A stretch of DNA of 5,160 bases from Prevotella sp. Its GTDB lineage: Bacteria > Bacteroidota > Bacteroidia > Bacteroidales > Bacteroidaceae. The notes under the pieces are model-generated. The model had not been told where the DNA came from. It did not search any database and saw only the letters and a program-made list of their open reading frames with translations. This document shows positions 1-5,160 of the stretch, piece by piece; position 1 is the stretch's first letter; the number at the start of each line of letters is the position of its first letter. Location: the NCBI GenBank assembly GCA_016291915.1, contig JAEEZP010000264.1:1-5160 (forward strand). The letters run 5' to 3'. The translations under genes were made by a program, and so were the position numbers.

Positions 1-1
1 G

Positions 2-724
2 AATGATGTGTTGAATGCCTATAAGTATTTCGGAGCCGACTATAATAATCTTCTCTCAGCATGCATACTGAAACTTATCAACGATGGTGCCATCAGTATT
101 GAGCAGAGTATGAATGATAAGGGTAAGAAAAAACAGAATTTCGTCATCCATGAACTGACAGATGCTGATGCACGTCCGCAGCTGTTGCGCATGGTGCACA
201 AAATATTCCGTGATGCGGCTGGCTCCGATACCGTTCTTGAACCTAAAGAGCTGAGGACATGGATGAGGAGTAGTTACAATCAGAGCTATACTGACTCTTT
301 CATTCAGACACTACATTCGAAGACAAGTATCTATCAGTATCGTAATGAAATTGATGAAGTGCGGAAGGTTTTCGGACTGAAGAAGTTCTTGAAGGAGTTC
401 TCACTCCTTGATGAACGTGGCGTCAATGAGTTGTCGCTGTGGAAGGATTATATGATCTATGCCACCTTGTTTGGTATTGCCGATCAGGTGATCCGTGATA
501 TGAAGAAGATCAATCCTGAGTATTTCAATATGGATCAGGTAGCGCGACAGATGGCTGATGAGACTACATTGCCGTTGATCTATTCTACGATGCACAACAG
601 CACATCACGGGCAGCAATGAGTAAGGCTGAGCGCGAAGCCCGTGCAAGAGGTGGCGGTGGACATGCCTCGTGGGGCGGTGGCGGAGGATTCTCCGGCGGC
701 GGCTTCGGCGGAGGTGTCAGATAA
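2..724 (+). CDS. DUF2207-type membrane-associated protein, C-terminal part (5' end outside window)
   Basis: The reading frame is open to the left edge, so the gene is cut at its 5' end; the GTG at position 8 is only an internal codon. The visible 240 residues look like the C-terminal cytosolic part of DUF2207 (YciQ-like) proteins. A winged-helix-like stretch comes first (LLSACILKLINDGAISIE), then a segment with LSLWKDYMIYATLFGIADQVI, which matches the usual 'W..YL.YA..LGVA..V' signature. The last 24 residues are a Gly-rich tail with GGGGG, FSGGGFGGG and a terminal R, also typical of the family. No membrane segment lies in the visible part; the family's N-terminal extracellular domain and helices would lie upstream. 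The biochemical role of the family is not known. The gene ends in TAA and a strong hairpin follows within a few bases. Recognition of the family rests on the tail plus the YA..LG motif; I am fairly sure. Confidence 0.8.
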   Translation, partial: NDVLNAYKYFGADYNNLLSACILKLINDGAISIEQSMNDKGKKKQNFVIHELTDADARPQLLRMVHKIFRDAAGSDTVLEPKELRTWMRSSYNQSYTDSFIQTLHSKTSIYQYRNEIDEVRKVFGLKKFLKEFSLLDERGVNELSLWKDYMIYATLFGIADQVIRDMKKINPEYFNMDQVARQMADETTLPLIYSTMHNSTSRAAMSKAEREARARGGGGHASWGGGGGFSGGGFGGGVR

Positions 725-728
725 TGGA

Positions 729-778
729 ATCAGCGAGATAAACAAAACGTATTTGTTTGCCTCGCTGATACTTTTATT
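729..778 (+). terminator. Intrinsic terminator after the DUF2207-type gene, possibly bidirectional
   Basis: ATCAGCGAG at 729-737 pairs perfectly with CTCGCTGAT at 761-769. Inside it AAACAAA (740-746) pairs with TTTGTTT (752-758), with a two-base internal mismatch (738-739 against 759-760) and the five-base loop ACGTA. The T-rich run ACTTTTATT follows on the plus strand, as expected for termination of the upstream gene, whose stop codon ends at 724. The minus-strand lipoprotein gene ends at 795, so the hairpin sits between two convergent genes and may also stop transcription from the right, although the minus-strand flank is poorer in T. Confidence 0.85.
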
Positions 779-794
779 AATAGGTTATATTATC

Positions 795-1163
795 TTAAGG
801 TTTCTGTCGTGAGACGATACGGATCAGTTCGTAGCTGACGTTGGTGGCATCCTGCGGAGGATTGGCAATGGTGGTTTTCTTCACCAACAGTTCGTACTCA
901 TATCCCTTTTCATAAGAGAAGCCTGTGATGGTAAAAAAAGGAACACATTTCCAATAAGTGGCACCTTTCTCCTTTATTTGCATTCCTTCAATAAGATGCA
1001 ACCTTTCTGTATCGAACAAGTCGTAATAGATTCCTGTTTCCGCAGATACATAGAGCATAACCTCCTCCACTTTGTCCTCGTCATCATTGCTGGTGATACA
1101 TGAGTAAAGGGAGAATAATGCAAGTGTGGCAATGGTGATACTCCAGATCTTTATCTTCTTCAT
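795..1163 (-). CDS. Small DUF4377-like lipoprotein, probably surface- or periplasm-facing
   Basis: This 122-residue protein begins with a lipoprotein signal peptide: MKKIKIW, a hydrophobic stretch, then the lipobox SLYSC with Cys22 as the lipidated residue. The residues after it (ITSNDDED) are acidic, and in Bacteroidetes such acidity is associated with export of lipoproteins to the cell surface. The mature part resembles DUF4377: W71-K-C-V-P-F-F-T-I-T-G-F82, then YEKGYEYELLVKK, then NPPQDATNVSYELIRIVS, matching the family's 'GF.YE.GYEY.L.V....NPP.DAS...Y.L' pattern. The family has no known activity. The start is the only ATG that gives the full signal peptide; no Shine-Dalgarno is seen. It lies 117 bases downstream of the barrel-protein gene on the same strand, with no clear terminator or consensus promoter between them, so co-transcription is possible but unproven. 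Confidence 0.8.
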   Translation of the reverse strand: MKKIKIWSITIATLALFSLYSCITSNDDEDKVEEVMLYVSAETGIYYDLFDTERLHLIEGMQIKEKGATYWKCVPFFTITGFSYEKGYEYELLVKKTTIANPPQDATNVSYELIRIVSRQKP

Positions 1164-1208
1164 TTATTTTGTCCGTTACTATTAAGATTGTTCTTTTCCT
1201 ATGTAACA

Positions 1209-1224
1209 CGGAAATCCGGAAATC
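1209..1224. repeat. Tandem octamer CGGAAATC x2 upstream of the lipoprotein gene
   Basis: CGGAAATC occurs twice head to tail (1209-1216 and 1217-1224). On the minus strand this reads GATTTCCG twice, starting about 46 bases before the lipoprotein start codon, where a regulator site could lie. The gap 1164-1280 holds no convincing TAnnTTTG box. The repeat may be chance; no function is assigned. Confidence 0.5.
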
Positions 1225-1241
1225 TTGCATCGTCAGGCAAT

Positions 1242-1257
1242 CTTTTTTATAAAAAAG
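1242..1257. repeat. A/T palindrome after the barrel-protein gene
   Basis: CTTTTTTATAAAAAAG is a perfect 16-base palindrome, extended by CAA (1238-1240) and TTG (1258-1260) if one T is bulged. It starts 23 bases past the stop codon of the barrel gene, when read on the minus strand. As RNA it would be an A-U stem with almost no loop and no following U-run, so it is a weak candidate for a terminator or an RNA 3' end signal. Confidence 0.4.
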
Positions 1258-1280
1258 TTGTAATCTATATAATCATTAGC

Positions 1281-3356
1281 TTATTTTGACAGGATACCTG
1301 TTTCTTTATCGCTGTGATTCATCGTTCGTTGAATATCGCGATACTTCCGACCTCTATCCAGTCGATAGGACAGTTTGAGGGTAAGCATATTGCCGTAGTC
1401 TCGCGCATGCTGTGAGATTACTTTTTGCAGGTATCGGCTTACGATTTCAGTCTTGCTTGTCAGTGGATGCTGACTGAAAAGATGCTGTACAAAGAAGGAA
1501 ATGGTAAAGGCATCATTCATTCGGTAGTTACAGGTGAAATACCAGGCAGGAGCCTGATGACCACGATGCTCACCCTCCATGAAGTTCCAGCCGTTATCAG
1601 CGTAGGCCCCGAGTGCCCAACGACCCAGATAAGCTTGCAGCGAACAGCCTCCATTGAAAGAGGTATAGGTGTGAGTGTAGTCCTCACCGTAATTAAAGAA
1701 ACGATAGATACCGCCATAGACCGTAGCTGTCAGTTTCTCAGGGATAATATCCCATTGATTGTTGGTGTCTATATAGAAGAAATTACACTTGTTGTCAGCG
1801 TTCGTCTGTGTCTGATAGAAATGATCTCCTTCACGGATGTATTTCTCCATATTGCAGTGGGCATTGAGACGGTAATAGCCTTGTAGCTCTGTTGTAAAGC
1901 GGGGTGTGGAATAAGAGAGTTTCAGTTGATGCGATGTAACTCGATTAGGATGAATCTCCGGATTACCGAGGATGGTCTCCATCACATTCTTTTTGATGCT
2001 GACATTGCTGACAAGTGCTATTTGAGAGACATGCTGATAGATCTCAAAACTATAGTTCATTTTCCAACGGCTCGCCAGCGGATAGCTGATGGTGAACTTG
2101 GGACGAAAGAGCCAGAAGGTATGTCGGGTATCTGCCTGACGGTAATACCAATGACTTGCACCAAGACCTCCCATATAACTCAGTTTTCCGTAATGTCCTT
2201 TTAACTGTGAGAAAAGATAGAGGTCGGATGTGTGAATATCATTGGTAGCATTGACATCTCCTTGATACACATTATGACTGTAACGCTGTGAAAACTGTAT
2301 GCCACAGGAAAGGGTAAAAGGTTTCAGATGGTTCTCATAGATGCCTTCACTCCAAAGGTTGTATGTCTGTCCGTTGATGTCATAACGGTGGGCAGAACCT
2401 TCGTTGTTTTCGGTCTCTCCTGTCGTTTTGATATAGGTTCCTACCATGTTTGCCGTCAGCGACTGATGACGGTGAAAGTCCTGATGGTAATAGAGGTCGA
2501 GCGAGGGAGAACTGCTACGTGAGGAGGAATAATCTTTGTATGGTGTATCGTTGATGATCATTTCAGTGTTTCCTTTTTCTGGGCGTATATCGCTGTTTGC
2601 TAATAGTTTAGCCTGGAATACATAGTTACTGTCGTTCAGACTATAGGTTATTTGCGCATTATGGCTGAGATTCTTGCTTTGCTTACTCAGGCTTTTCCGA
2701 AGTATCGGGACGATGTTCCCGGCTTCCAACTCGTAGTATGCTTGTTCCTCGTATTCATCCCCCTTGAAGTTATGATAGTCAAGGTTATAGTTCAGTGCAA
2801 CCTCACTATGCCCGTGATTAAACTTGCCAAATAATGATTCTTGGCCATTCACTGTAGTCAGTGTGTTTGTCAGTTGAGAACCGATGACATAACCACTGAT
2901 GGGTTTTCTTACCTTTATATTAATAATGTATGCGATATCCTTACCATATCGTAATCCGGGATTGTCGATAAACTCAATATGGTCAACACCCTTCATGTCG
3001 AGTGTCTGCAAATCCTCCCTCGAGGCTTCGATGTCGTTGATACGCACCTGTACGGTTCCTAAATTTGTCAGTGCTGTTATGCTGTTCATTGCCTCGTCCA
3101 CTCGGATATGTGGCAGGGTGAGCTTAGCTAACAGAGAGTATCCATTGGTAGAATTCTCCAACTGTTGTTTAGTGGGGTAGATCCACTGTCCATCTACTTT
3201 CTGAATAACACGGGCACCTTTGACGATCACTTCATCAAGGTTGACACTGTTATCTTCTACCTTGTCATCGACAACGTTGGTTTCTTCCTTCTTTGTATTC
3301 TGAGCAGCTGTTGTCAATGCACAGACAGTCAACAAGCATAAAAAGAATCTCTTCAT
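1281..3356 (-). CDS. TonB-dependent outer-membrane beta-barrel protein (OMP_b-brl_3 type)
   Basis: This 691-residue outer-membrane protein starts with a signal peptide (MKRFFLCLLTVCALTTAAQN, likely cut between A18 and Q19). NLDEVIVKG at 39-47 is the TonB-box-like motif usual in Bacteroidetes. A short plug-like domain follows, ending around GVDHIEFIDNPGLRYGKDIAYIINIKVRKP (123-152). The rest is rich in alternating aromatic strands and is the barrel. The end (NMLTLKLSYRLDRGRKYRDI, then NHSDKETGI) matches the final strand and tail of the OMP_b-brl_3 family. There is no N-terminal CarboxypepD_reg-like domain and no SusD-like partner in view, so this is not a classical SusC/SusD system; the substrate cannot be told. 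The frame is open up to 3434, but I chose the ATG at 3356 because it alone begins with the signal peptide, and a good promoter (3377-3405) lies inside the longer version. The winged-helix regulator gene lies directly upstream. Confidence 0.87.
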   Translation of the reverse strand: MKRFFLCLLTVCALTTAAQNTKKEETNVVDDKVEDNSVNLDEVIVKGARVIQKVDGQWIYPTKQQLENSTNGYSLLAKLTLPHIRVDEAMNSITALTNLGTVQVRINDIEASREDLQTLDMKGVDHIEFIDNPGLRYGKDIAYIINIKVRKPISGYVIGSQLTNTLTTVNGQESLFGKFNHGHSEVALNYNLDYHNFKGDEYEEQAYYELEAGNIVPILRKSLSKQSKNLSHNAQITYSLNDSNYVFQAKLLANSDIRPEKGNTEMIINDTPYKDYSSSRSSSPSLDLYYHQDFHRHQSLTANMVGTYIKTTGETENNEGSAHRYDINGQTYNLWSEGIYENHLKPFTLSCGIQFSQRYSHNVYQGDVNATNDIHTSDLYLFSQLKGHYGKLSYMGGLGASHWYYRQADTRHTFWLFRPKFTISYPLASRWKMNYSFEIYQHVSQIALVSNVSIKKNVMETILGNPEIHPNRVTSHQLKLSYSTPRFTTELQGYYRLNAHCNMEKYIREGDHFYQTQTNADNKCNFFYIDTNNQWDIIPEKLTATVYGGIYRFFNYGEDYTHTYTSFNGGCSLQAYLGRWALGAYADNGWNFMEGEHRGHQAPAWYFTCNYRMNDAFTISFFVQHLFSQHPLTSKTEIVSRYLQKVISQHARDYGNMLTLKLSYRLDRGRKYRDIQRTMNHSDKETGILSK

Positions 3357-3391
3357 ATCTTTACCGTTTTTAATCGCAAAGATATGAAGAG
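3349..3391 (-). promoter_or_regulatory. Perfect 14-base inverted repeat linking -7 box and start codon of the barrel gene
   Basis: CTCTTCATATCTTT at 3349-3362 is the exact reverse complement of AAAGATATGAAGAG at 3378-3391, with 15 bases between. Read on the minus strand, the upstream arm contains most of the -7 box TATCTTTG, and the downstream arm contains the start codon and the next five bases (GATATGAAGAG). RNA coming from further upstream could form a 14-bp stem that hides the start codon. RNA started at the local promoter would begin in the loop and lack the upstream arm. It could instead be a dimer-binding operator. The repeat itself is directly visible; its role is inferred. Confidence 0.75.
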
Positions 3392-3405
3392 CATTCATTA
3401 TACAA
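3377..3405 (-). promoter_or_regulatory. Bacteroidetes-type promoter of the barrel-protein gene
   Basis: On the minus strand TATCTTTG (3384 to 3377) fits the -7 consensus TAnnTTTG exactly, and TTG (3405 to 3403) lies 18 bases upstream as the -33 element. Transcription would start near 3370, leaving a leader of roughly 15 bases with no Shine-Dalgarno before the ATG at 3356. This supports the shorter start of the gene. Confidence 0.75.
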
Positions 3406-3416
3406 TAATAATAAGA

Positions 3417-3445
3417 CTGACATTTGTCTGACATTTCAATGTCAG
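3417..3445. promoter_or_regulatory. Candidate winged-helix operator: CTGACATTT direct repeats plus inverted copy
   Basis: CTGACATTT occurs at 3417-3425 and again at 3428-3436, giving an 11-base period, one helical turn. AATGTCAG at 3438-3445 is the inverted copy, so 3428-3445 is also a perfect 8-base-arm palindrome with a two-base centre. Tandem sites with about 11-base spacing are typical of OmpR/PhoB-family winged-helix proteins, and the neighbouring gene encodes such a DNA-binding domain. The direct repeats lie 12-31 bases upstream of the -33 TTG of the barrel gene, where an activator would sit. The palindrome has no U-run after it and too small a loop for a good terminator of the regulator gene. 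Confidence 0.6.
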
Positions 3446-3464
3446 TGTCTTGTCGGTTATCTAT

Positions 3465-4166
3465 CTACTTAGTAATCAGGCGATATGCCTTGCTCCTATC
3501 TGACTCGATTTTTAGATTGGAATAATGTTCTATGACGGGTTTTAGTCTTCGAATCATGGTGTATAGAGTTTCACTGGCATCGGGCTTCTTGGGCCATAAA
3601 GCATCGCAGATCTCTTTCTTTGTCAGTGAATGTGTCGGTGATTGGAAGAACATCTCCAAAAGTTGGTGTTGCATGGGAGTGAACTGAACCATACAACCAT
3701 CAGCACTGTAGAAACGATGATCTGTTTCTGAGTATGTCAAGCCCCCGAAGTTATTCCTTGTTGTTAGTGTATGCTGAGGATGCTCTACAATAATTAGACG
3801 GCGTCGATACCATATGAACAGTGTCCAGAATCCCGTCAACACCCAAAGGATAAGAGCTGGTCTCTGGTCAGACAGGTGAAAAATAGTGGCCTCAGAACAA
3901 TGGGCATACGCTTTGAACTGCTCACCGCTTGTATCCACAGTCAGAGTTGCCTTACCTCGCAGTTCTGCAATCTGTAAATAGTTGTTGAATGTCTGAATAG
4001 TATCCTGGCTGATCACATCACTCTCCTGTTCGTCCAAAGCAAGGGCAAGTGCTCTGTCCATATCTTCATTTACTATTCTACTCGTAGTCCTGTAGCTGCC
4101 AATGCTGGTAAAGCTTGATGCTATTATCATTAAGAATAGCACGATAACTGCATGTTGCTGTTTCAT
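3465..4166 (-). CDS. Membrane-spanning winged-helix transcriptional regulator (one-component)
   Basis: This 233-residue protein has an N-terminal hydrophobic segment (about 6-23), a soluble stretch of about 80 residues (24-103), a second hydrophobic segment (104-120, LILWVLTGFWTLFIWY) followed by RRR, and a C-terminal winged-helix domain (about 158-232). The positive RRR after the second segment argues that the DNA-binding domain is cytoplasmic and the middle part periplasmic. The domain follows the OmpR/PhoB Trans_reg_C plan: FTPMQHQLLEMFFQSP, LTKKEICDALWP, ETLYTMIRRLKPVIE, and the wing ending in KAYRLI. There is no receiver or kinase domain, so it probably senses and acts in one polypeptide, in the reverse order of ToxR/CadC, whose DNA-binding domain is N-terminal. 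The first segment could also be a cleaved signal peptide. It lies just upstream of the barrel gene on the same strand and is its likely regulator (inference). Confidence 0.8.
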   Translation of the reverse strand: MKQQHAVIVLFLMIIASSFTSIGSYRTTSRIVNEDMDRALALALDEQESDVISQDTIQTFNNYLQIAELRGKATLTVDTSGEQFKAYAHCSEATIFHLSDQRPALILWVLTGFWTLFIWYRRRLIIVEHPQHTLTTRNNFGGLTYSETDHRFYSADGCMVQFTPMQHQLLEMFFQSPTHSLTKKEICDALWPKKPDASETLYTMIRRLKPVIEHYSNLKIESDRSKAYRLITK

Positions 4167-4189
4167 AAGCGTATCTTTGATATTTCATG

Positions 4190-4221
4190 CAAAGTTATAG
4201 AATTACTCGGAAAGATGCAAA
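4190..4221 (-). promoter_or_regulatory. Bacteroidetes-type promoter of the winged-helix regulator gene
   Basis: On the minus strand TAACTTTG (4197 to 4190) matches the -7 consensus TAnnTTTG, and TTTG (4221 to 4218) lies 20 bases upstream as the -33 element. The leader to the ATG at 4166 would be short, under about 20 bases, and has no Shine-Dalgarno. Both elements lie in the same octamer CTTTGCAT (minus strand, 4194-4187 and 4222-4215), so one protein could cover both. The gene therefore probably has its own transcription start, separate from the AraC gene. Confidence 0.7.
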
Positions 4222-4235
4222 GCTTTTGCATCTTT
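4211..4235 (-). terminator. Perfect palindrome after the AraC gene: terminator and/or operator of the regulator
   Basis: AAAGATGCAAA (4211-4221) and TTTGCATCTTT (4225-4235) are exact reverse complements around a three-base centre. On the minus strand the stem begins six bases after the AraC stop codon and its 3' arm ends in TTT, so it could terminate that gene, though the T-run is short and the stem is weak in G+C. The same arm contains the -33 box TTTG of the next gene's promoter. It may therefore be an operator instead of, or as well as, a terminator. Confidence 0.6.
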
Positions 4236-4241
4236 TAAACC

Positions 4242-5141
4242 TCATCCTTTTCGGAATTCCACGGGTGTCATGCCAGTTAACCGTTTGAAATATTTGCTGA
4301 AAAACGCTGGGTTAGGGAAGTTCATCTCATCAGCAATCTGCGCAACGGTCTTGTCTGTATGCCGCAGTTCTGCTTTGATTCTTGTGACGAGGGCTCGGTC
4401 AATCCACTCTTTGGCTGTTGTGCCACTGGTCTGTCGGATGACAGTGCCGAGATATCGTTCTGTAAGACACATATGGGAAGCATAGAAAGCTATCTGGTGC
4501 TCATGGGTAGCATGTCGGTTGACAAGATAAAGAAACCGGTCGAAGATGGTTTGTTCTCTGCTTTGTGAGTTTTGCTGGTGTTGTGTGTACTGTCGGAAGA
4601 CATAGTCGTAATGATACATCTGTGCGGCGATAAGGCTGGCCACCACTTGTTGACTGTAGTCTTTTTGATGTACGACATGCCATAGTGTGTTCAGAATCTG
4701 TTGGGCTATATCGAGATTTGTCTCATTGACAGGTAACTGGAAGTCACGTACTTGTCCGTTGAATGCCTGTGGTAATTGTCCGTGTGCGAAAGGAAAGGGG
4801 AAGTCCGTTGTCACTGCGAATCCAAAGATCTCAAAATCCGGAGATATGCTGACAGGGCTGATAATAGAGCCTGGTCCAAGATAAACGAGTGTACCGGCTT
4901 TTACCTGTTTGTCAACAAGGTTGAAATTGATGCATGCTTCTCCTTTCAGGATAATACCCATACGATGGTCATCTATAATAAAGGGAGGGTCTTGTCGGAT
5001 CATGAGTTTGAAAATATCGGATGTACTGCGGAGTACAACCAATTGGTCGTTGATAAATAACTGTTTACGTATTTCTTCCATCTGTGGTTCGAAGATATCA
5101 CGTAAACGCAACAGATTCATTAATTGTGGTTTCCTACTCAT
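4242..5141 (-). CDS. AraC-family transcriptional regulator
   Basis: This 299-residue protein has the usual two-part plan of AraC/XylS regulators. The N-terminal part (about 30-190) looks like a cupin-type effector domain, with MGIILKGEACINFN and KAGTLVYLGPGSII strands. The C-terminal part (about 205-299) is the AraC DNA-binding domain with two helix-turn-helix motifs: IAFYASHMCLTERYLGTVIRQ (217-237) and TVAQIADEMNFPNPAFFSKY (265-284), ending in FKRLTGMTPVEFRKG, close to the family consensus. It should be a cytoplasmic DNA-binding protein responding to a small molecule; the effector and targets are unknown. The start at 5141 gives MSRKPQL; the Met at residue 8 is an alternative. Only 19 bases upstream are visible, so its promoter is not in view. 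It ends 75 bases before the winged-helix regulator on the same strand; whether it controls that gene is not shown by the sequence. Confidence 0.92.
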   Translation of the reverse strand: MSRKPQLMNLLRLRDIFEPQMEEIRKQLFINDQLVVLRSTSDIFKLMIRQDPPFIIDDHRMGIILKGEACINFNLVDKQVKAGTLVYLGPGSIISPVSISPDFEIFGFAVTTDFPFPFAHGQLPQAFNGQVRDFQLPVNETNLDIAQQILNTLWHVVHQKDYSQQVVASLIAAQMYHYDYVFRQYTQHQQNSQSREQTIFDRFLYLVNRHATHEHQIAFYASHMCLTERYLGTVIRQTSGTTAKEWIDRALVTRIKAELRHTDKTVAQIADEMNFPNPAFFSKYFKRLTGMTPVEFRKG

Positions 5142-5160
5142 GTGTAAATTGTCTTTAATC

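Noticed and set aside
1425..1886. 153-codon plus-strand open frame inside the barrel gene
   Set aside because: It is fully antisense to a well-supported gene, has no family resemblance, and has no promoter or leader features.
1281..3356. SusC-type polysaccharide utilisation locus
   Set aside because: The protein lacks the N-terminal carboxypeptidase-regulatory-like domain and the usual length of about 1000 residues, and there is no SusD or glycoside hydrolase in the window.
3349..3391. Invertible promoter flanked by inverted repeats, as in phase-variable Bacteroidales surface loci
   Set aside because: The arms are only 15 bases apart, the start codon is within one arm, and no recombinase gene is in view; inversion would leave the promoter essentially in place.
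3428..3445. Palindrome as a rho-independent terminator of the winged-helix regulator gene
   Set aside because: The stem is 8 bp with a two-base loop and no T-run on the minus strand, and it shares its unit with the adjacent direct repeat, so an operator is the better reading.
4078..4188. A 36-codon minus-strand frame (starts MKYQRYAY) beginning upstream of and overlapping the winged-helix regulator start, like a leader peptide
   Set aside because: Its ATG lies only about two bases after the predicted -7 box, so the transcript probably starts after it; there is no Shine-Dalgarno and no recognisable composition.
1..5160. CRISPR array, tRNA or rRNA gene, or insertion sequence
   Set aside because: No regularly spaced repeats, tRNA-like folds, rRNA sequence or transposase were seen on reading both strands.

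Overview
The window looks like a chromosomal piece of a Bacteroidales genome, most likely Prevotella or a close relative. Three things point there. Two promoters fit the Bacteroidetes pattern (TTG or TTTG, an 18-20 base spacer, then TAnnTTTG). The start codons lack a Shine-Dalgarno sequence. The proteins are of Bacteroidales type: an OMP_b-brl_3-like TonB-dependent outer-membrane protein, a DUF4377-like lipoprotein with acidic residues after the lipid cysteine, and a transmembrane winged-helix regulator. The family names were recognised by eye; no database search was possible.

Layout. Bases 2-724 (+) hold the 3' part of a DUF2207-type gene with a glycine-rich tail, closed by a strong hairpin at 729-769. 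Everything else lies on the minus strand and is read from right to left: an AraC-family regulator (5141-4242), a membrane-spanning winged-helix regulator (4166-3465), a TonB-dependent outer-membrane barrel protein (3356-1281), and a small DUF4377-like lipoprotein (1163-795). The minus-strand genes converge on the DUF2207 gene. No gap reaches 300 bases. The 19 bases at 5142-5160 upstream of the AraC gene are too short to show its promoter.

The most interesting part is the regulator/outer-membrane protein pair. The regulator is probably a one-component system with two membrane segments, about 80 periplasmic residues between them, and a cytoplasmic C-terminal DNA-binding domain. The 108 bases between it and the barrel gene hold three nested signals. 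First come two direct copies of CTGACATTT with an 11-base period plus one inverted copy, a layout typical of OmpR/PhoB-type winged-helix sites, just upstream of the -33 box. Then comes a good Bacteroidetes promoter. Last is a perfect 14-base inverted repeat that joins the -7 box to the start codon. RNA reading through from the regulator gene could fold and hide the start codon, while RNA started at the local promoter would lack the upstream arm. The regulator's own promoter is overlapped by an 11-base-arm palindrome containing its -33 box. I infer that the regulator controls the barrel gene and perhaps itself. The ligand of the barrel protein and the signal sensed are not visible in the sequence.
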